Assembly: GCA_964564415.1 (NCBI GenBank)
Contig: CAZMAV010000012.1
Span: 1 to 64,000, forward strand
Direction: 5' to 3'
DNA length: 64,000 bases
From: JALEFZ01 sp964564415
GTDB lineage: Bacteria > Bacteroidota > Bacteroidia > J057
The position numbers and the translations under genes were made by a program. Shown one piece after another: positions 16,490-25,953 of the stretch. The notes under the pieces are model-generated. The model had not been told where the DNA came from, ran no database searches, and saw only the letters and a program-made list of their open reading frames with translations. Positions within the stretch are counted from its first letter, which is position 1. Each line of letters opens with the position of its first letter.

Positions 16490-17689
16490 ATGGATAATAA
16501 CTTCATCACCCGTCTTCAGGGCGAGATTCAAGAGATCAAAGATGCCGGCCTTTACAAGCGTGAGCGCATCATTACCAGCCCACAAGGCGCAGAAATTACC
16601 GTTTCCGACGGTTCCAGGGTGCTCAACTTTTGCGCCAACAATTACCTGGGCCTTTCTTCTCACCCCAAGGTCATAGAAGCCGCCAAGCACACCATCGACA
16701 CCCACGGTTTTGGCATGTCCTCAGTTCGCTTCATTTGTGGTACCCAGGACATTCACAAAACTTTGGAAGATAAGCTTTCCGAATTTTTAGGTGCCGAGGA
16801 CACCATTCTCTATGCAGCTGCTTTTGACGCCAATGGAGGTCTTTTCGAACCGCTACTGACAAAGGAGGATGCCATCATTTCCGACCAACTCAACCATGCC
16901 TCCATCATCGATGGGGTCCGCCTCTGCAAGGCTCAGCGCTACAGATACAAGCACAATGACATGGCCGACCTCGAGGAGCAACTCAAGGCCAGCCAGGATG
17001 CCCGCACCCGTATCATCGTAACGGACGGGGTATTTTCTATGGATGGGACCCTTGCCCAGCTCGACAAGATTTGCGACCTCGCTGATCAATACCAGGCCCT
17101 GGTTATGGTAGACGAATGCCATGCCACAGGTTTTGTAGGAAAGACAGGAAGGGGTACCATCGAGCACTGCGACGTCATCGGCAGGGTGGACATCATTACC
17201 GGAACTTTGGGCAAGGCCCTGGGCGGTGCCTCCGGTGGATTCACCTCCGGCAAAAGGGAAATTATCGACCTCCTCCGCCAGCGCTCACGTCCCTACCTAT
17301 TTTCTAATACCCTGGCTCCCTCTATCGTAGGTGCCAGCATTGCGGTACTTGATATGCTCTCCGAGACCACCGAGCTTCGGGACAAGCTGGAGCACAACAC
17401 CCACTATTTCAGAAGCAGAATGACCGAAGCTGGCTTTGACCTCAAGCCCGGTAGCCATGCCATCGTACCCATCATGCTCTACGATGCCCCATTGGCACAG
17501 AACTTCGCCGATAAACTCCTGGAAAAAGGCATCTACGTAATCGGATTTTTCTATCCCGTCGTACCCAAGGGCGAGGCTCGTATCAGGGTGCAGTTGTCCG
17601 CTGCCCATGATCAGGAGCACCTCGACCGCGCCATCAATTCTTTTATCGAAGTAGGGGAAGAACTGGGCGTACTCAAGGTTAGCGCCTGA
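16490..17689 (+). CDS. kbl: Glycine C-acetyltransferase (2-amino-3-ketobutyrate CoA ligase)
   Basis: PLP-dependent alpha-oxoamine synthase that splits 2-amino-3-ketobutyrate with CoA to glycine and acetyl-CoA in threonine breakdown. The 399-residue product has the family length. Motifs include LNFCANNYLGLSSHP, the HGFGMSSVRFICGTQ loop, DECHATGFVGKTGRG with the cofactor aspartate, and GTLGKALGG, where the Lys at residue 242 forms the Schiff base. The gene stands alone, ends in its own terminator, and no threonine dehydrogenase is next to it. Confidence 0.96.
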   Translation: MDNNFITRLQGEIQEIKDAGLYKRERIITSPQGAEITVSDGSRVLNFCANNYLGLSSHPKVIEAAKHTIDTHGFGMSSVRFICGTQDIHKTLEDKLSEFLGAEDTILYAAAFDANGGLFEPLLTKEDAIISDQLNHASIIDGVRLCKAQRYRYKHNDMADLEEQLKASQDARTRIIVTDGVFSMDGTLAQLDKICDLADQYQALVMVDECHATGFVGKTGRGTIEHCDVIGRVDIITGTLGKALGGASGGFTSGKREIIDLLRQRSRPYLFSNTLAPSIVGASIAVLDMLSETTELRDKLEHNTHYFRSRMTEAGFDLKPGSHAIVPIMLYDAPLAQNFADKLLEKGIYVIGFFYPVVPKGEARIRVQLSAAHDQEHLDRAINSFIEVGEELGVLKVSA

Positions 17690-17712
17690 TAGGGACCAGA
17701 AAAAAAGCTCAG

Positions 17713-17753
17713 AAAAAGGCAGGTTGCTCAGGAATGCCTGGCCTGCCTTTTTT
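17713..17753 (+). terminator. Terminator of kbl
   Basis: AAAAAGGCAGG (17713-17723) pairs with CCTGCCTTTTT (17742-17752), the T-run forming the 3' arm. It lies between kbl and ftcD. Confidence 0.8.
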
Positions 17754-17764
17754 ATATTTGAAGC

Positions 17765-18790
17765 ATGGAGCGCTTACTGGAATGTGTCCCTAACTTTAGT
17801 GAGGGAAGAAATAAAGAGGTCATAAGTCAGATTGCCCAGGCAATACGTGGGGTCAAAGGAGCTTGGCTCCTGGAAGTAGATCCAGGAAAGGCCGCCAACC
17901 GCAGCGTCATGACCATCGTCGGCAAGCCCGAGGACGTGGTAGAGGCAGCTTTCCAGGCCATCGCCGTGGCCGCTAGCCTCATCGACATGAGCTGCCACGA
18001 GGGAGTCCATCCCCGGATGGGGGCTACAGATGTTTGCCCTCTCATTCCTGTAAGGGGAATTTCCTGGGAGGAAGCTCAAAGACTCGCCCGTAATTTAGGT
18101 AAAAGGGTGGGAGAAGAATTGGGCATTCCTGTATATTTATATGAAAAATCTGCTTCCCATCCCGGCAGGACCAACCTTGCAAACATCCGCAAGGGAGAGT
18201 ATGAGGGGTTTAAAGAAAAGATAAGTCATCCGGCCTGGAAACCTGACTTTGGGCCAGCGACCTTCAACGAAAAAAACGGACAAACTGTGATCGGAGTCCG
18301 GGACTTCCTCATCGCTTACAACATCAACCTCAACAGCGGGGATCCCAAGCAGGCCCATCAAATCGCCAAAGATATTCGTGAGAGTGGTAGAATAATAAAA
18401 GATGAAGCAGGAATGCCAAAGCGTATCCCTGGTGCCTGTAAAGGCGTCAAAGCCCTGGGATGGTACATCGAGGAATATGGCATGGCTCAGGTATCCACTA
18501 ACATTACCGATCGCCATGCCAGCCCTGTTCACAGGGTCTTTGAGGCTTGTCGGCAGTCAGCAGCTCTTCGGGGACTGGAGGTGGGTGGCTCCGAATTGGT
18601 GGGCCTCATTCCTAAAGATGTCCTCCTCGATGCAGGTCTATTTTACCTTTCAAAAGAGGCTTTATCCACAGAAATCCCCAAATACGACATCCTCGAAAAG
18701 GGAGTCAAATCTCTGGGACTCCACCAGCTAAGGCCCTTTAACATAGAAGAGAAAGTCCTCGAATATGCTATGGAAAAGGCAGGGAACTAA
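17765..18790 (+). CDS. ftcD: Glutamate formimidoyltransferase
   Basis: Transfers the formimino group from formiminoglutamate to tetrahydrofolate in histidine catabolism. The 341 residues match the formiminotransferase domain alone, without the cyclodeaminase half found in animals. The sequence opens ERLLECVPNFSEGRN and contains SCHEGVHPRMGATDV, whose second histidine is residue 82, the position of the catalytic His in the mammalian enzyme. SASHPGRTNLANIRKGEYEG is the usual folate-side segment. No other hut genes are in the window. Confidence 0.95.
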   Translation: MERLLECVPNFSEGRNKEVISQIAQAIRGVKGAWLLEVDPGKAANRSVMTIVGKPEDVVEAAFQAIAVAASLIDMSCHEGVHPRMGATDVCPLIPVRGISWEEAQRLARNLGKRVGEELGIPVYLYEKSASHPGRTNLANIRKGEYEGFKEKISHPAWKPDFGPATFNEKNGQTVIGVRDFLIAYNINLNSGDPKQAHQIAKDIRESGRIIKDEAGMPKRIPGACKGVKALGWYIEEYGMAQVSTNITDRHASPVHRVFEACRQSAALRGLEVGGSELVGLIPKDVLLDAGLFYLSKEALSTEIPKYDILEKGVKSLGLHQLRPFNIEEKVLEYAMEKAGN

Positions 18791-18900
18791 GAATTTTTGC
18801 CCCCTGACATCAGCGCTTTATGACTTTGAAGAGAGGCTCCGTCTTCATATCTTTCCAATACCAATAATCTACAGCCCTGTATCCATTAACATCCAGCCTG

Positions 18901-21900
18901 ATGAGGACACATTCCTTCCCCTTCCTCCTTATTGTCTTACTTATGTCCATGCTCTGGGCCTATTCGGGCTCATCATCCTCGGTTGCTGGGGCTCTTCTTA
19001 CAGGTGGCAGGGACCTAGCAATCAGACAGGTAATAAGTCCCCGTTTGCCTCAGTGCTTGGGTGCCTCTGAAGACTTGGTGGTTCAACTTAGGAATGTAGG
19101 ACCGCACACCCTTGACTTTTCCTCTGACACCCTAGAGCTTACTGCCTTGATTTCTGGAAGCAATACAGGAACCTATCAGACCCGGCTGGATAGCGGGAGC
19201 CTTATACCAGGGACCGATCTAGATCTTTTGATCAGTGATCAGGTAGACCTTAGCCTTGCCGGACCTACACATCTGGAACTTGTCATCTCTCTGGCATCCG
19301 ATACTTTTCCCCTCAATGATACCCTCAGGCTCCTCTTCCATGTCGAGCAGAGCATAGGGAGCAATAGCAGCCAACTGGATTTTGCGGGGTACAATGGAAC
19401 AAATCTGTCTGCCCTTTTTCCTCAATGGAAAGAAGGAAGTGGAGCAAGCAGGCCCGACACCCCTTCGACCTCCCGCTGGGAGGCTAGCGATTTTCTCAAC
19501 GACCCCTCCAGCATTCTGGGCACCTCAGCCAGCATCAACCTCTACAATGATTTTTATGTAGGAGAATGGCTCATCGGCCCACAGGTAGAGGTGGACTCCT
19601 CTTCGATCCTGAGCTATGATTACGGGCTGACCCAATGGAGCCTGAGCAACCCTGCCCTCATGGGTTCTGATGATTCAGTCAATGTCTACCTCAGCACTGA
19701 TTGTGGCCAGTCTTATCAATTGCTAAAGTCTTTTACCCGTGGAGACAGTGTAGGTAATTTCTTACAGCAGGACAGCCTAAGCCTGGCCACCTGGGCAGGT
19801 CAGGAAATTCAGATCGCTTTTTATGCCAACGACGGACAGGTTGACGATCCCGAGGACTATGAGTTTTTTCTGGATAACATCAACATTCGCCAACGAGTAG
19901 ACCTTGATGTGGGGATTACGGAGCTGCTGAGCCCTTCTGATCAGGGCTGTTTGGGTAACTCCGAAAACCTCCTTGTCCGAGTCAAAAACAGTGGATTGGA
20001 TAGCCTGGACTTCCAAAGGGATAGCCTCATCCTCCAGATAGGAATATCCGGCCCCCTGCCCCAAAACTATGCAAGGGTATTGGATTCAGGCTTTTTAGCC
20101 CCCCAAGAGAGCCTTGATGTCCTGGTCTCAGATAGTGCTGATTTCAGTCTTCCGGGGACTTATGAAATTCAAGCCTACTTAGAGATAGCCGGAGATAGCA
20201 TCCCGATCAATGACAGCCTTAAAGTAAGTCGAATAAACCTGGCTTCTCAGGGTAAAAATCTGCCTGTCTTGGATTTTACCTTGTACAATGGCATTAATCT
20301 CGCTACAACCTATCCAGGATGGGCAGAATACCGTAAAAGTCCTACAAGTTTCCCCGATCCCCTTGCTGCCTGGCTGGCTCGTGATTTTCTTAACTCCCCT
20401 TCCCATCCCAACGGCAATTCGGCCTACATCAACCTATTTGACACCCTTTTTTCGGAGTGGTTTCTCAGTCCAAAATTTTCTGTAGATAGCTTTTCTCAGC
20501 TTTCCTACACCCTGGCCATGACTGATTTTGGCAGCACCCAGCCCAGCAACCTGGGCAGCGACGATACCCTCGGCGTTTTTGTTTCCCTGGACTGTGGACT
20601 GAGCTTCCAGCCCCTTAGGCTTTACACAGATACTTCTTTCATCAGCAACCTGGGACAAAATGAAGTCATTGACCTGGCTCCCTTTGCTGGAGAAGACCTG
20701 ATCATCGGTTTCTACGGCAGTACCGGACAGGTTCTCGATCCTCAAGACAACGAAATATTTATTGACAACATCAATATCCGGGAAGTTCTCCCCCTGGACC
20801 TCCAGGCCCTAAAGGTCTCCGCTCCAAGTGGAGAAGTATGCCTCAGCGACAGCGAATCCATTCGCCTGCAAATTAAAAATACCGGGCTCATCAATTTAGA
20901 TTTTTCCCTGGATACCCTTGACCTGGGGGTTTTTGTCTCGGGTCCTCTTCCCCAAAATTTTTTTAGTCGCCTGGATTCTGGTCTTCTTCAGGTCGGCGAT
21001 ACCCTGGAGGTAGAAATTTCCTCTCAGGCTGACTTCGATCTCCCTGGCTCCTATGAAATCAAGGCCTTTGTCTCCTTTCCCGGAGACCAGGTCCGCCTCA
21101 ATGACAGCCTGATCCGAACAATTGTCAAGGATTCCTCTTTGGGAAATGTCTTTGGCAACATCGATTTTAACAATTACGACGGGAAAAATCTCAGCCTCCT
21201 CTACCCTGGATGGAAAGAATGGGAAGGCCAGGGCCAACCTGACTTTCCCGAAGCCGCCACTAATTGGCGGCGGGACGACTTCGCCAATGATCCCTCTCAT
21301 CCCTTCGGTAATGCCGCCCGTTTCAACATTTGGCAGTTCCAGGAATCGGGATGGCTCATCAGTTCCCTCTTTACGGCAGATTCGGCAAGCATCCTGACTT
21401 ATGACCTGGCCCTGACACCCTTTTTAGGGAGGACACCCACCCAACTAGGCTCCGATGACAGCCTGGCAATCTTCATATCTACCGATTGTGGAGGAAGTTT
21501 TCAGCTGGCTAGGCTCTATGATGCTCAATCTTCCATCTCTCATTTGGGACAGAGAGATAGCCTGGTGTTGGCTGACTTTGCCGGGCAAGAACTTATCCTG
21601 GCCTTTTATGCAAGTTCGGGAAACCTGGATGATGGCCCCGCCTTCGACAACAACCTTTACCTGGACAACATTCAGCTAAATCTCCTCGCAGAATTGGACG
21701 TTGCTGCTTTGAAAATGACACAACCCGAAAATTTTGATATTTCTTGTGGAGGACCCAGGCAAGCCATTAAATTTTGTATAAGAAACAACGGAAGGGATAG
21801 CCTGGATTTTGCTTCACAGGCCTTGGATTATGCGCTCACCCTCACCCTTCCCGACCAAAGTCAGCGCACCTACACCGCTACCCTGGACAGCGGGGCGCTG

Positions 21901-24351
21901 GCTCCCCTTCAAAATCTAACAATCGGCTTCAGAGATTCTCTGGATGCTGTTCAGACAGGAAACTATACCTTCGATTTTAGCCTAAACTTGTCTGGAGACA
22001 GCGTGAATATCAATGACAGCCTTCGGGTCACTCGAAGGGTAGCAGAACCTGTGGGAACCCAAGTTGGGCCAATAGATTTCCAGGTATTTCAGGGTAACAA
22101 CCTTGGTTCAGCATATGGCTGGCAGGAGTGGAAGGGCAGTGGCTTTCCGGCAGTGAGGGATTCTGTCGGGGGATGGAGCAGGGATATTTTCAACAACCAG
22201 GGCCAGCATCCCAATGGAGCAGCGGCCCGCTTTAATTTATTCGGTCAGGGAGCAGGAGGATGGATGATCAGTCCAAAGATCTCCGCCAACCAGCGTACCA
22301 CCCTTTTTTACGACATCGCCATTAGCCCACATCAACAGAGTACCAAGGTAGCGGCCCTGGGACAGGATGATAGCGTTTCCATTATGATCAGCCTGGACTG
22401 TGGAAAGAGTTATTTTCCCTTTCTGACCTATACCGATAGCCTGAATATTCCGCAGGGGGGACGGAGAGACAGCCTTGACCTATCTTCCTTTGCAGGCGAA
22501 GAGTTGATACTGGCTTTTTATGCCGGACCCGGCCAGATGGATGACTCCATTGATGTGGATATTTTTATAGATAATATTCTGCTAGGGGATTTTTATCCGG
22601 AGGATGTGGCTCTCAAAGAATTGATCCTTCCCCCTAATTTTACCTGCGGAGAACCGGGTTCTTCTGCTTCTCTAGTCCTTCAAAATCTGGGATATCGTGC
22701 CCTTGATGAAGTGCCCCTAAGGTTGGAAGTCCAATCCAATCAGGGCTATGCCGAAACATTTCTCGACACCCTCAGGCCCGATTCCAGCCTGGAGTTTTTT
22801 GCCTACGATACCCTGCAAATGGGTCCCATCAATACCCTGGATGGTGGCAACTTTGAGGTAAGGGCCTACGCCGACCGCTCTTCGGACCTGAACCCCAACA
22901 ATGACAGCCTGATAGGAAGTTTTGAGCTAGCCAGTCCCTTGTCGATTCGCCTAGACAGTTTTCCTCCTGTTTGTCCTCATGATAGCTTTAGCCTGAGGGT
23001 TAGCCAGCCTCGTCCCCTGGGTTTTACCTATCTGTGGTCTGAAATCCTAAACGGAGATACCCTGGTCCTGGACAGCGGGACAAGTATCTCTCTTTCCGCA
23101 CCGGATACTTCCACAACTTTTCTCGTCCAAGAAAGGCAGGACAAACTGTCCCTGGGCCCTGTTGACAACAATATAGGCCCGGGTTCTTTCTTTTCGCAGG
23201 AGGGAGGACTAATCTTTGATGCTGCTACAAATTTTACCCTTGAAAGTATTCTGATCTACCCCGCCAATCCAGGCAACCTCAGCATTCGGCTCAAGGACAG
23301 AGAAGGCCATGTCATCCAAAGCCGAAATGTCCAGATCAACCAGGCCATTCCCCAACGAATCGACCTCCAGTGGGACATAGCCAGGGGCAAGGAATACGAA
23401 ATTTCCTCTCCCTTCTCTCCTACTGGCCTTTTCCGCAATATGGCTGGGGCTAGCTATCCCTATGAAATCCCTCAAATTCTCAGCATTACCCAGACCCTTG
23501 ATGGCCAGGGGGAGGAGGGTTATTATTCCTTTTTCTACGATTGGAGGATTTCTCTGAAGTCCTGTGATCCTCTGTCGGGAGTCGCCACCGTAGAGGTCCT
23601 GGATACTACCCTTTCCTCTTTTGCTGCTTCTGCCCTGGACAGAAATGAGGTTGAAATTAGAAATTTCTCTCAAGGAGAAGATTCTGTCAGGTACTATTTT
23701 GGGGATGGAGATTCTTCTTCTCAGGCCGATTTGACACATATTTACCCCGCGCCGGGTACTTACACCCTTCGCCAGGTAGCCTTTGGCCCTTGTGGCAATG
23801 ACAGCAGCCAACGCGAGGTGGAGGTAACCTGTACCCTCCCCACTGCGGGCTTCAACTGGGAGGTAGATCCCGCCGACAACCAAGGTCTCACCGTGCAATT
23901 CAACAGTAATGCCCAGGATGCGGACTCCATTTCCTATTTGTTGGCACCGGGTACAGCCTCTCCCCTCCCAGATTTTGCTTTTGCCTTTCCGGATACAGGG
24001 ATCTATGTGGTGGAAATGCAGGTCTTTAATGTATGTGGACAAGCTAGCTTTACCGATACCATCAGGGTCATCCCCGTGAACCTGGAAACCGACATCCTCT
24101 TCTCCCCTCCAAAAATCTTTCCCAATCCCACCACTGGCCGATTTGTGCTGAGCACGGACCTCCACTCGCCTTCCAGGCTGAGGATAGAGGTGCTCACCGC
24201 CAGGGGCAAAAGTGTATATACCCGCGAGAATAACATCCCGGGAGGGGCTTATCGGAGGATTATTGATCTAGGAAAGAAGGCAAAGGGGGTATATGTGGTC
24301 AAAATAAGTGTGAGGGGAGAGATATTTACCCAGAGGCTGGTGATAAACTAA
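18901..24351 (+). CDS. Giant modular T9SS surface protein (1816 aa)
   Basis: Signal peptide at residues 1 to about 30. Then four copies of a unit of about 300 residues: a CARDB-like domain (about 110 residues, ending in INDSL) followed by a jelly-roll domain of the choice-of-anchor/MAM kind, opening with DFxxYNGxNL and ending in FIDNINI. The jelly-roll copies begin near residues 159, 457, 754 and 1057. A fifth CARDB-like domain, a T-rich beta region and a PKD domain (YYFGDGDSSS, near 1600) follow. The C-terminus (FPNPTTGRFVL … YVVKISVRGEIFTQRLVIN) is a type A sorting domain for type IX secretion. Probably a cell-surface or released adhesin. Its stop overlaps the convergent GNAT gene by four bases. 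Confidence 0.9.
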   Translation: MRTHSFPFLLIVLLMSMLWAYSGSSSSVAGALLTGGRDLAIRQVISPRLPQCLGASEDLVVQLRNVGPHTLDFSSDTLELTALISGSNTGTYQTRLDSGSLIPGTDLDLLISDQVDLSLAGPTHLELVISLASDTFPLNDTLRLLFHVEQSIGSNSSQLDFAGYNGTNLSALFPQWKEGSGASRPDTPSTSRWEASDFLNDPSSILGTSASINLYNDFYVGEWLIGPQVEVDSSSILSYDYGLTQWSLSNPALMGSDDSVNVYLSTDCGQSYQLLKSFTRGDSVGNFLQQDSLSLATWAGQEIQIAFYANDGQVDDPEDYEFFLDNINIRQRVDLDVGITELLSPSDQGCLGNSENLLVRVKNSGLDSLDFQRDSLILQIGISGPLPQNYARVLDSGFLAPQESLDVLVSDSADFSLPGTYEIQAYLEIAGDSIPINDSLKVSRINLASQGKNLPVLDFTLYNGINLATTYPGWAEYRKSPTSFPDPLAAWLARDFLNSPSHPNGNSAYINLFDTLFSEWFLSPKFSVDSFSQLSYTLAMTDFGSTQPSNLGSDDTLGVFVSLDCGLSFQPLRLYTDTSFISNLGQNEVIDLAPFAGEDLIIGFYGSTGQVLDPQDNEIFIDNINIREVLPLDLQALKVSAPSGEVCLSDSESIRLQIKNTGLINLDFSLDTLDLGVFVSGPLPQNFFSRLDSGLLQVGDTLEVEISSQADFDLPGSYEIKAFVSFPGDQVRLNDSLIRTIVKDSSLGNVFGNIDFNNYDGKNLSLLYPGWKEWEGQGQPDFPEAATNWRRDDFANDPSHPFGNAARFNIWQFQESGWLISSLFTADSASILTYDLALTPFLGRTPTQLGSDDSLAIFISTDCGGSFQLARLYDAQSSISHLGQRDSLVLADFAGQELILAFYASSGNLDDGPAFDNNLYLDNIQLNLLAELDVAALKMTQPENFDISCGGPRQAIKFCIRNNGRDSLDFASQALDYALTLTLPDQSQRTYTATLDSGALAPLQNLTIGFRDSLDAVQTGNYTFDFSLNLSGDSVNINDSLRVTRRVAEPVGTQVGPIDFQVFQGNNLGSAYGWQEWKGSGFPAVRDSVGGWSRDIFNNQGQHPNGAAARFNLFGQGAGGWMISPKISANQRTTLFYDIAISPHQQSTKVAALGQDDSVSIMISLDCGKSYFPFLTYTDSLNIPQGGRRDSLDLSSFAGEELILAFYAGPGQMDDSIDVDIFIDNILLGDFYPEDVALKELILPPNFTCGEPGSSASLVLQNLGYRALDEVPLRLEVQSNQGYAETFLDTLRPDSSLEFFAYDTLQMGPINTLDGGNFEVRAYADRSSDLNPNNDSLIGSFELASPLSIRLDSFPPVCPHDSFSLRVSQPRPLGFTYLWSEILNGDTLVLDSGTSISLSAPDTSTTFLVQERQDKLSLGPVDNNIGPGSFFSQEGGLIFDAATNFTLESILIYPANPGNLSIRLKDREGHVIQSRNVQINQAIPQRIDLQWDIARGKEYEISSPFSPTGLFRNMAGASYPYEIPQILSITQTLDGQGEEGYYSFFYDWRISLKSCDPLSGVATVEVLDTTLSSFAASALDRNEVEIRNFSQGEDSVRYYFGDGDSSSQADLTHIYPAPGTYTLRQVAFGPCGNDSSQREVEVTCTLPTAGFNWEVDPADNQGLTVQFNSNAQDADSISYLLAPGTASPLPDFAFAFPDTGIYVVEMQVFNVCGQASFTDTIRVIPVNLETDILFSPPKIFPNPTTGRFVLSTDLHSPSRLRIEVLTARGKSVYTRENNIPGGAYRRIIDLGKKAKGVYVVKISVRGEIFTQRLVIN
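19377..22620 (+). repeat. Four tandem ~300-residue coding modules
   Basis: The jelly-roll units inside the giant T9SS protein recur at steps of 298, 297 and 303 residues. Each contains a conserved opening, a WL-I/SP strand, a GSDDSL-V-IS-DCG loop and an FAGQEL-AFYA strand before the next CARDB-like domain. The even spacing points to duplication of a two-domain unit. Confidence 0.8.
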
Positions 24352-25373
24352 TCAGCGGATAGGCCCAGTATTTTTTCCTTTCTGTCGCGCCATTCTTCTA
24401 TGTCTTTCTCTGAAAAGGGGGCCTCCTCCGGGCGTTTGCCGATGATTTTGGCGGCTTTGAATTGCAGGGGATTGTCAGTCTTCCTCATCAGGCTGTAGAT
24501 TTTTTCCCTTCCCAGCGAAAGGAGGTATTCGTCATCAAAGCTTTCTCCTTTGATAGAGGGACTGTACCTGGCCTCTACGAATTTCCAGAAATCATCGGGA
24601 TTGCGGTGCAGAGACAAGAGGTAGGCAGAAAGTTCGAAAGGAAGAGAATCATAGGTCTGGGGATCCAGGTCGGGCTCCCCTCTTAGGGCGAGTTCTTCCC
24701 GAAATAGGTAGCGAAGCAGGGGGTAATCTTCCTTTTGCCTGTCTTTGGCGAGGAGAGAAAGCAGGGATTTCCGGCCCAATTGATGGGTGTCCAGGCCCTG
24801 GCTGACCTCCCTTTTGTAATGATGAAGCAGGTCCTGGTTGCTTCGGATTTCTTGGAGCAAATCTTGGTTGTCCTTCCGAAAAAAGCAGGTCATCTTCCCA
24901 TTGGCCTTCTTGTCCTCGATAAAGCTGAATTCCAGTCGCTTCACGACTCCTTGTGAGGCTTTATGATCCAGATCCATGGCTGCGAGGAGGTACTCAAACC
25001 TCAGCCGGTGAAAGGAAAAATCGACGATGACCTGGGCTGCTTCTGTCGCATATCCCTCTCCTGTAAATTTTTCCCAGAGGGCATATACCAATTGAGGCTG
25101 AGCTTCCTTGAAAAAATACCAGAGGCCCGCATAACCTATCAACTCCTCGTCGGATTTCCGAAGAATCTTCCACAGTCCGAAGCCTTTTTCTTCAAAGTGC
25201 TTTTGATTCAGTTCCAATAGCTCTTCGGCCTGTGCCCTGGAAATGAGTTGATCATCCCATAGGTGCTTTCTCACAAAGGCATCCGTATTGAGGCTAAAAA
25301 ATAGGTCGAGATCATCTACCTCGAAGGGCAGAAGGATGCAACGGGAGCTTTCAAGTGTAAATTTTTCCTTCAT
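24348..25373 (-). CDS. GNAT N-acetyltransferase with helical C-terminal extension
   Basis: Residues about 1-175 form a RimJ/RimL-type GNAT domain that would acetylate an amine with acetyl-CoA: CILLPFEVDDLDLFFSL at the start, GYAGLW on beta-4 and the WEKFTGEGYATEAAQ acetyl-CoA loop (usually Q/RxxGxA, here GEGYATEA). Residues about 185-341 are an added helical region with no recognised family. Its ATG overlaps the TGA of the truncated endonuclease gene by one base, so the two are translationally coupled. The substrate is unknown. Confidence 0.85.
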   Translation of the reverse strand: MKEKFTLESSRCILLPFEVDDLDLFFSLNTDAFVRKHLWDDQLISRAQAEELLELNQKHFEEKGFGLWKILRKSDEELIGYAGLWYFFKEAQPQLVYALWEKFTGEGYATEAAQVIVDFSFHRLRFEYLLAAMDLDHKASQGVVKRLEFSFIEDKKANGKMTCFFRKDNQDLLQEIRSNQDLLHHYKREVSQGLDTHQLGRKSLLSLLAKDRQKEDYPLLRYLFREELALRGEPDLDPQTYDSLPFELSAYLLSLHRNPDDFWKFVEARYSPSIKGESFDDEYLLSLGREKIYSLMRKTDNPLQFKAAKIIGKRPEEAPFSEKDIEEWRDRKEKILGLSAD

Positions 25374-25852
25374 CAGAGTCTAATGCGGCCCCACAAGGCC
25401 AAGTGATCGGAACTGCTGCCGGGAAGGACTTCGGCATCCAGTCCCCTGACTTTCCCTCGATATAGCGTGTAGTCCAGGGTGATCAGGGGAAAGGGAATAG
25501 AGACAATATTAGGAAAATTCCAGCCCGGTCCCATGCCTTTCTTTCGATAAAGGTCTGAGTAACCTCGCCTTAGCCTGCGATAGAGAGCTTCAATCCGCAT
25601 GGTACTGAGGTCTCCCATGATGATCCTGGGCTTGTCTTGGTGATGGGTTTCGAGGTAATCAACCAATAACTGAATCTGGCTCTTTCCCTCATCATAGTTG
25701 CTGGGGAAGTTGTCCGGGTTTTCAACTGCTGCCGCCGGAGAAGCGAGGTGAGCATTGGCCACGATAAGGTCATTATTTCCAATCTTGGTTTGGCATACCT
25801 GAGCGAAGGGCTTGCCCCAACTATTTTTCAAAAAATGGGTAGAGAAAATTCT
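25373..25852 (-). pseudogene. 5'-truncated endonuclease/exonuclease/phosphatase (EEP) family gene
   Basis: About 160 codons of an EEP-fold protein remain: FLKNSWGKPFAQV, VANAHLAS (catalytic strand), PRIIMGDLST and the C-terminal SDHLALWG, which carries the conserved Asp-His pair. The N-terminal half, with the metal-binding Asn and Glu, is absent. In-frame TGA at 25853-25855 stops the homologous frame, and only 100 bp separate it from the upstream gene, so the missing part was deleted. The usual GD-x-N motif reads GDLS. The remaining frame opens with TTG or an internal codon. I infer a non-functional relic. Confidence 0.7.
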
Positions 25853-25953
25853 TCACTTGTATAAATGCCGAGAGCAAAGATGATTCAAAAGGAATTTCGC
25901 TATTTTCCTCCAAATAATCTTTACTCCCGGCAAAAAAGCGGGTTGATAGAGCC

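Noticed and set aside
23209..24165. Antisense open frame of 318 codons inside the giant T9SS gene
   Set aside because: It lies wholly opposite a strongly supported coding region, and its translation has no domain, signal or typical composition. It is a shadow of the sense codons.
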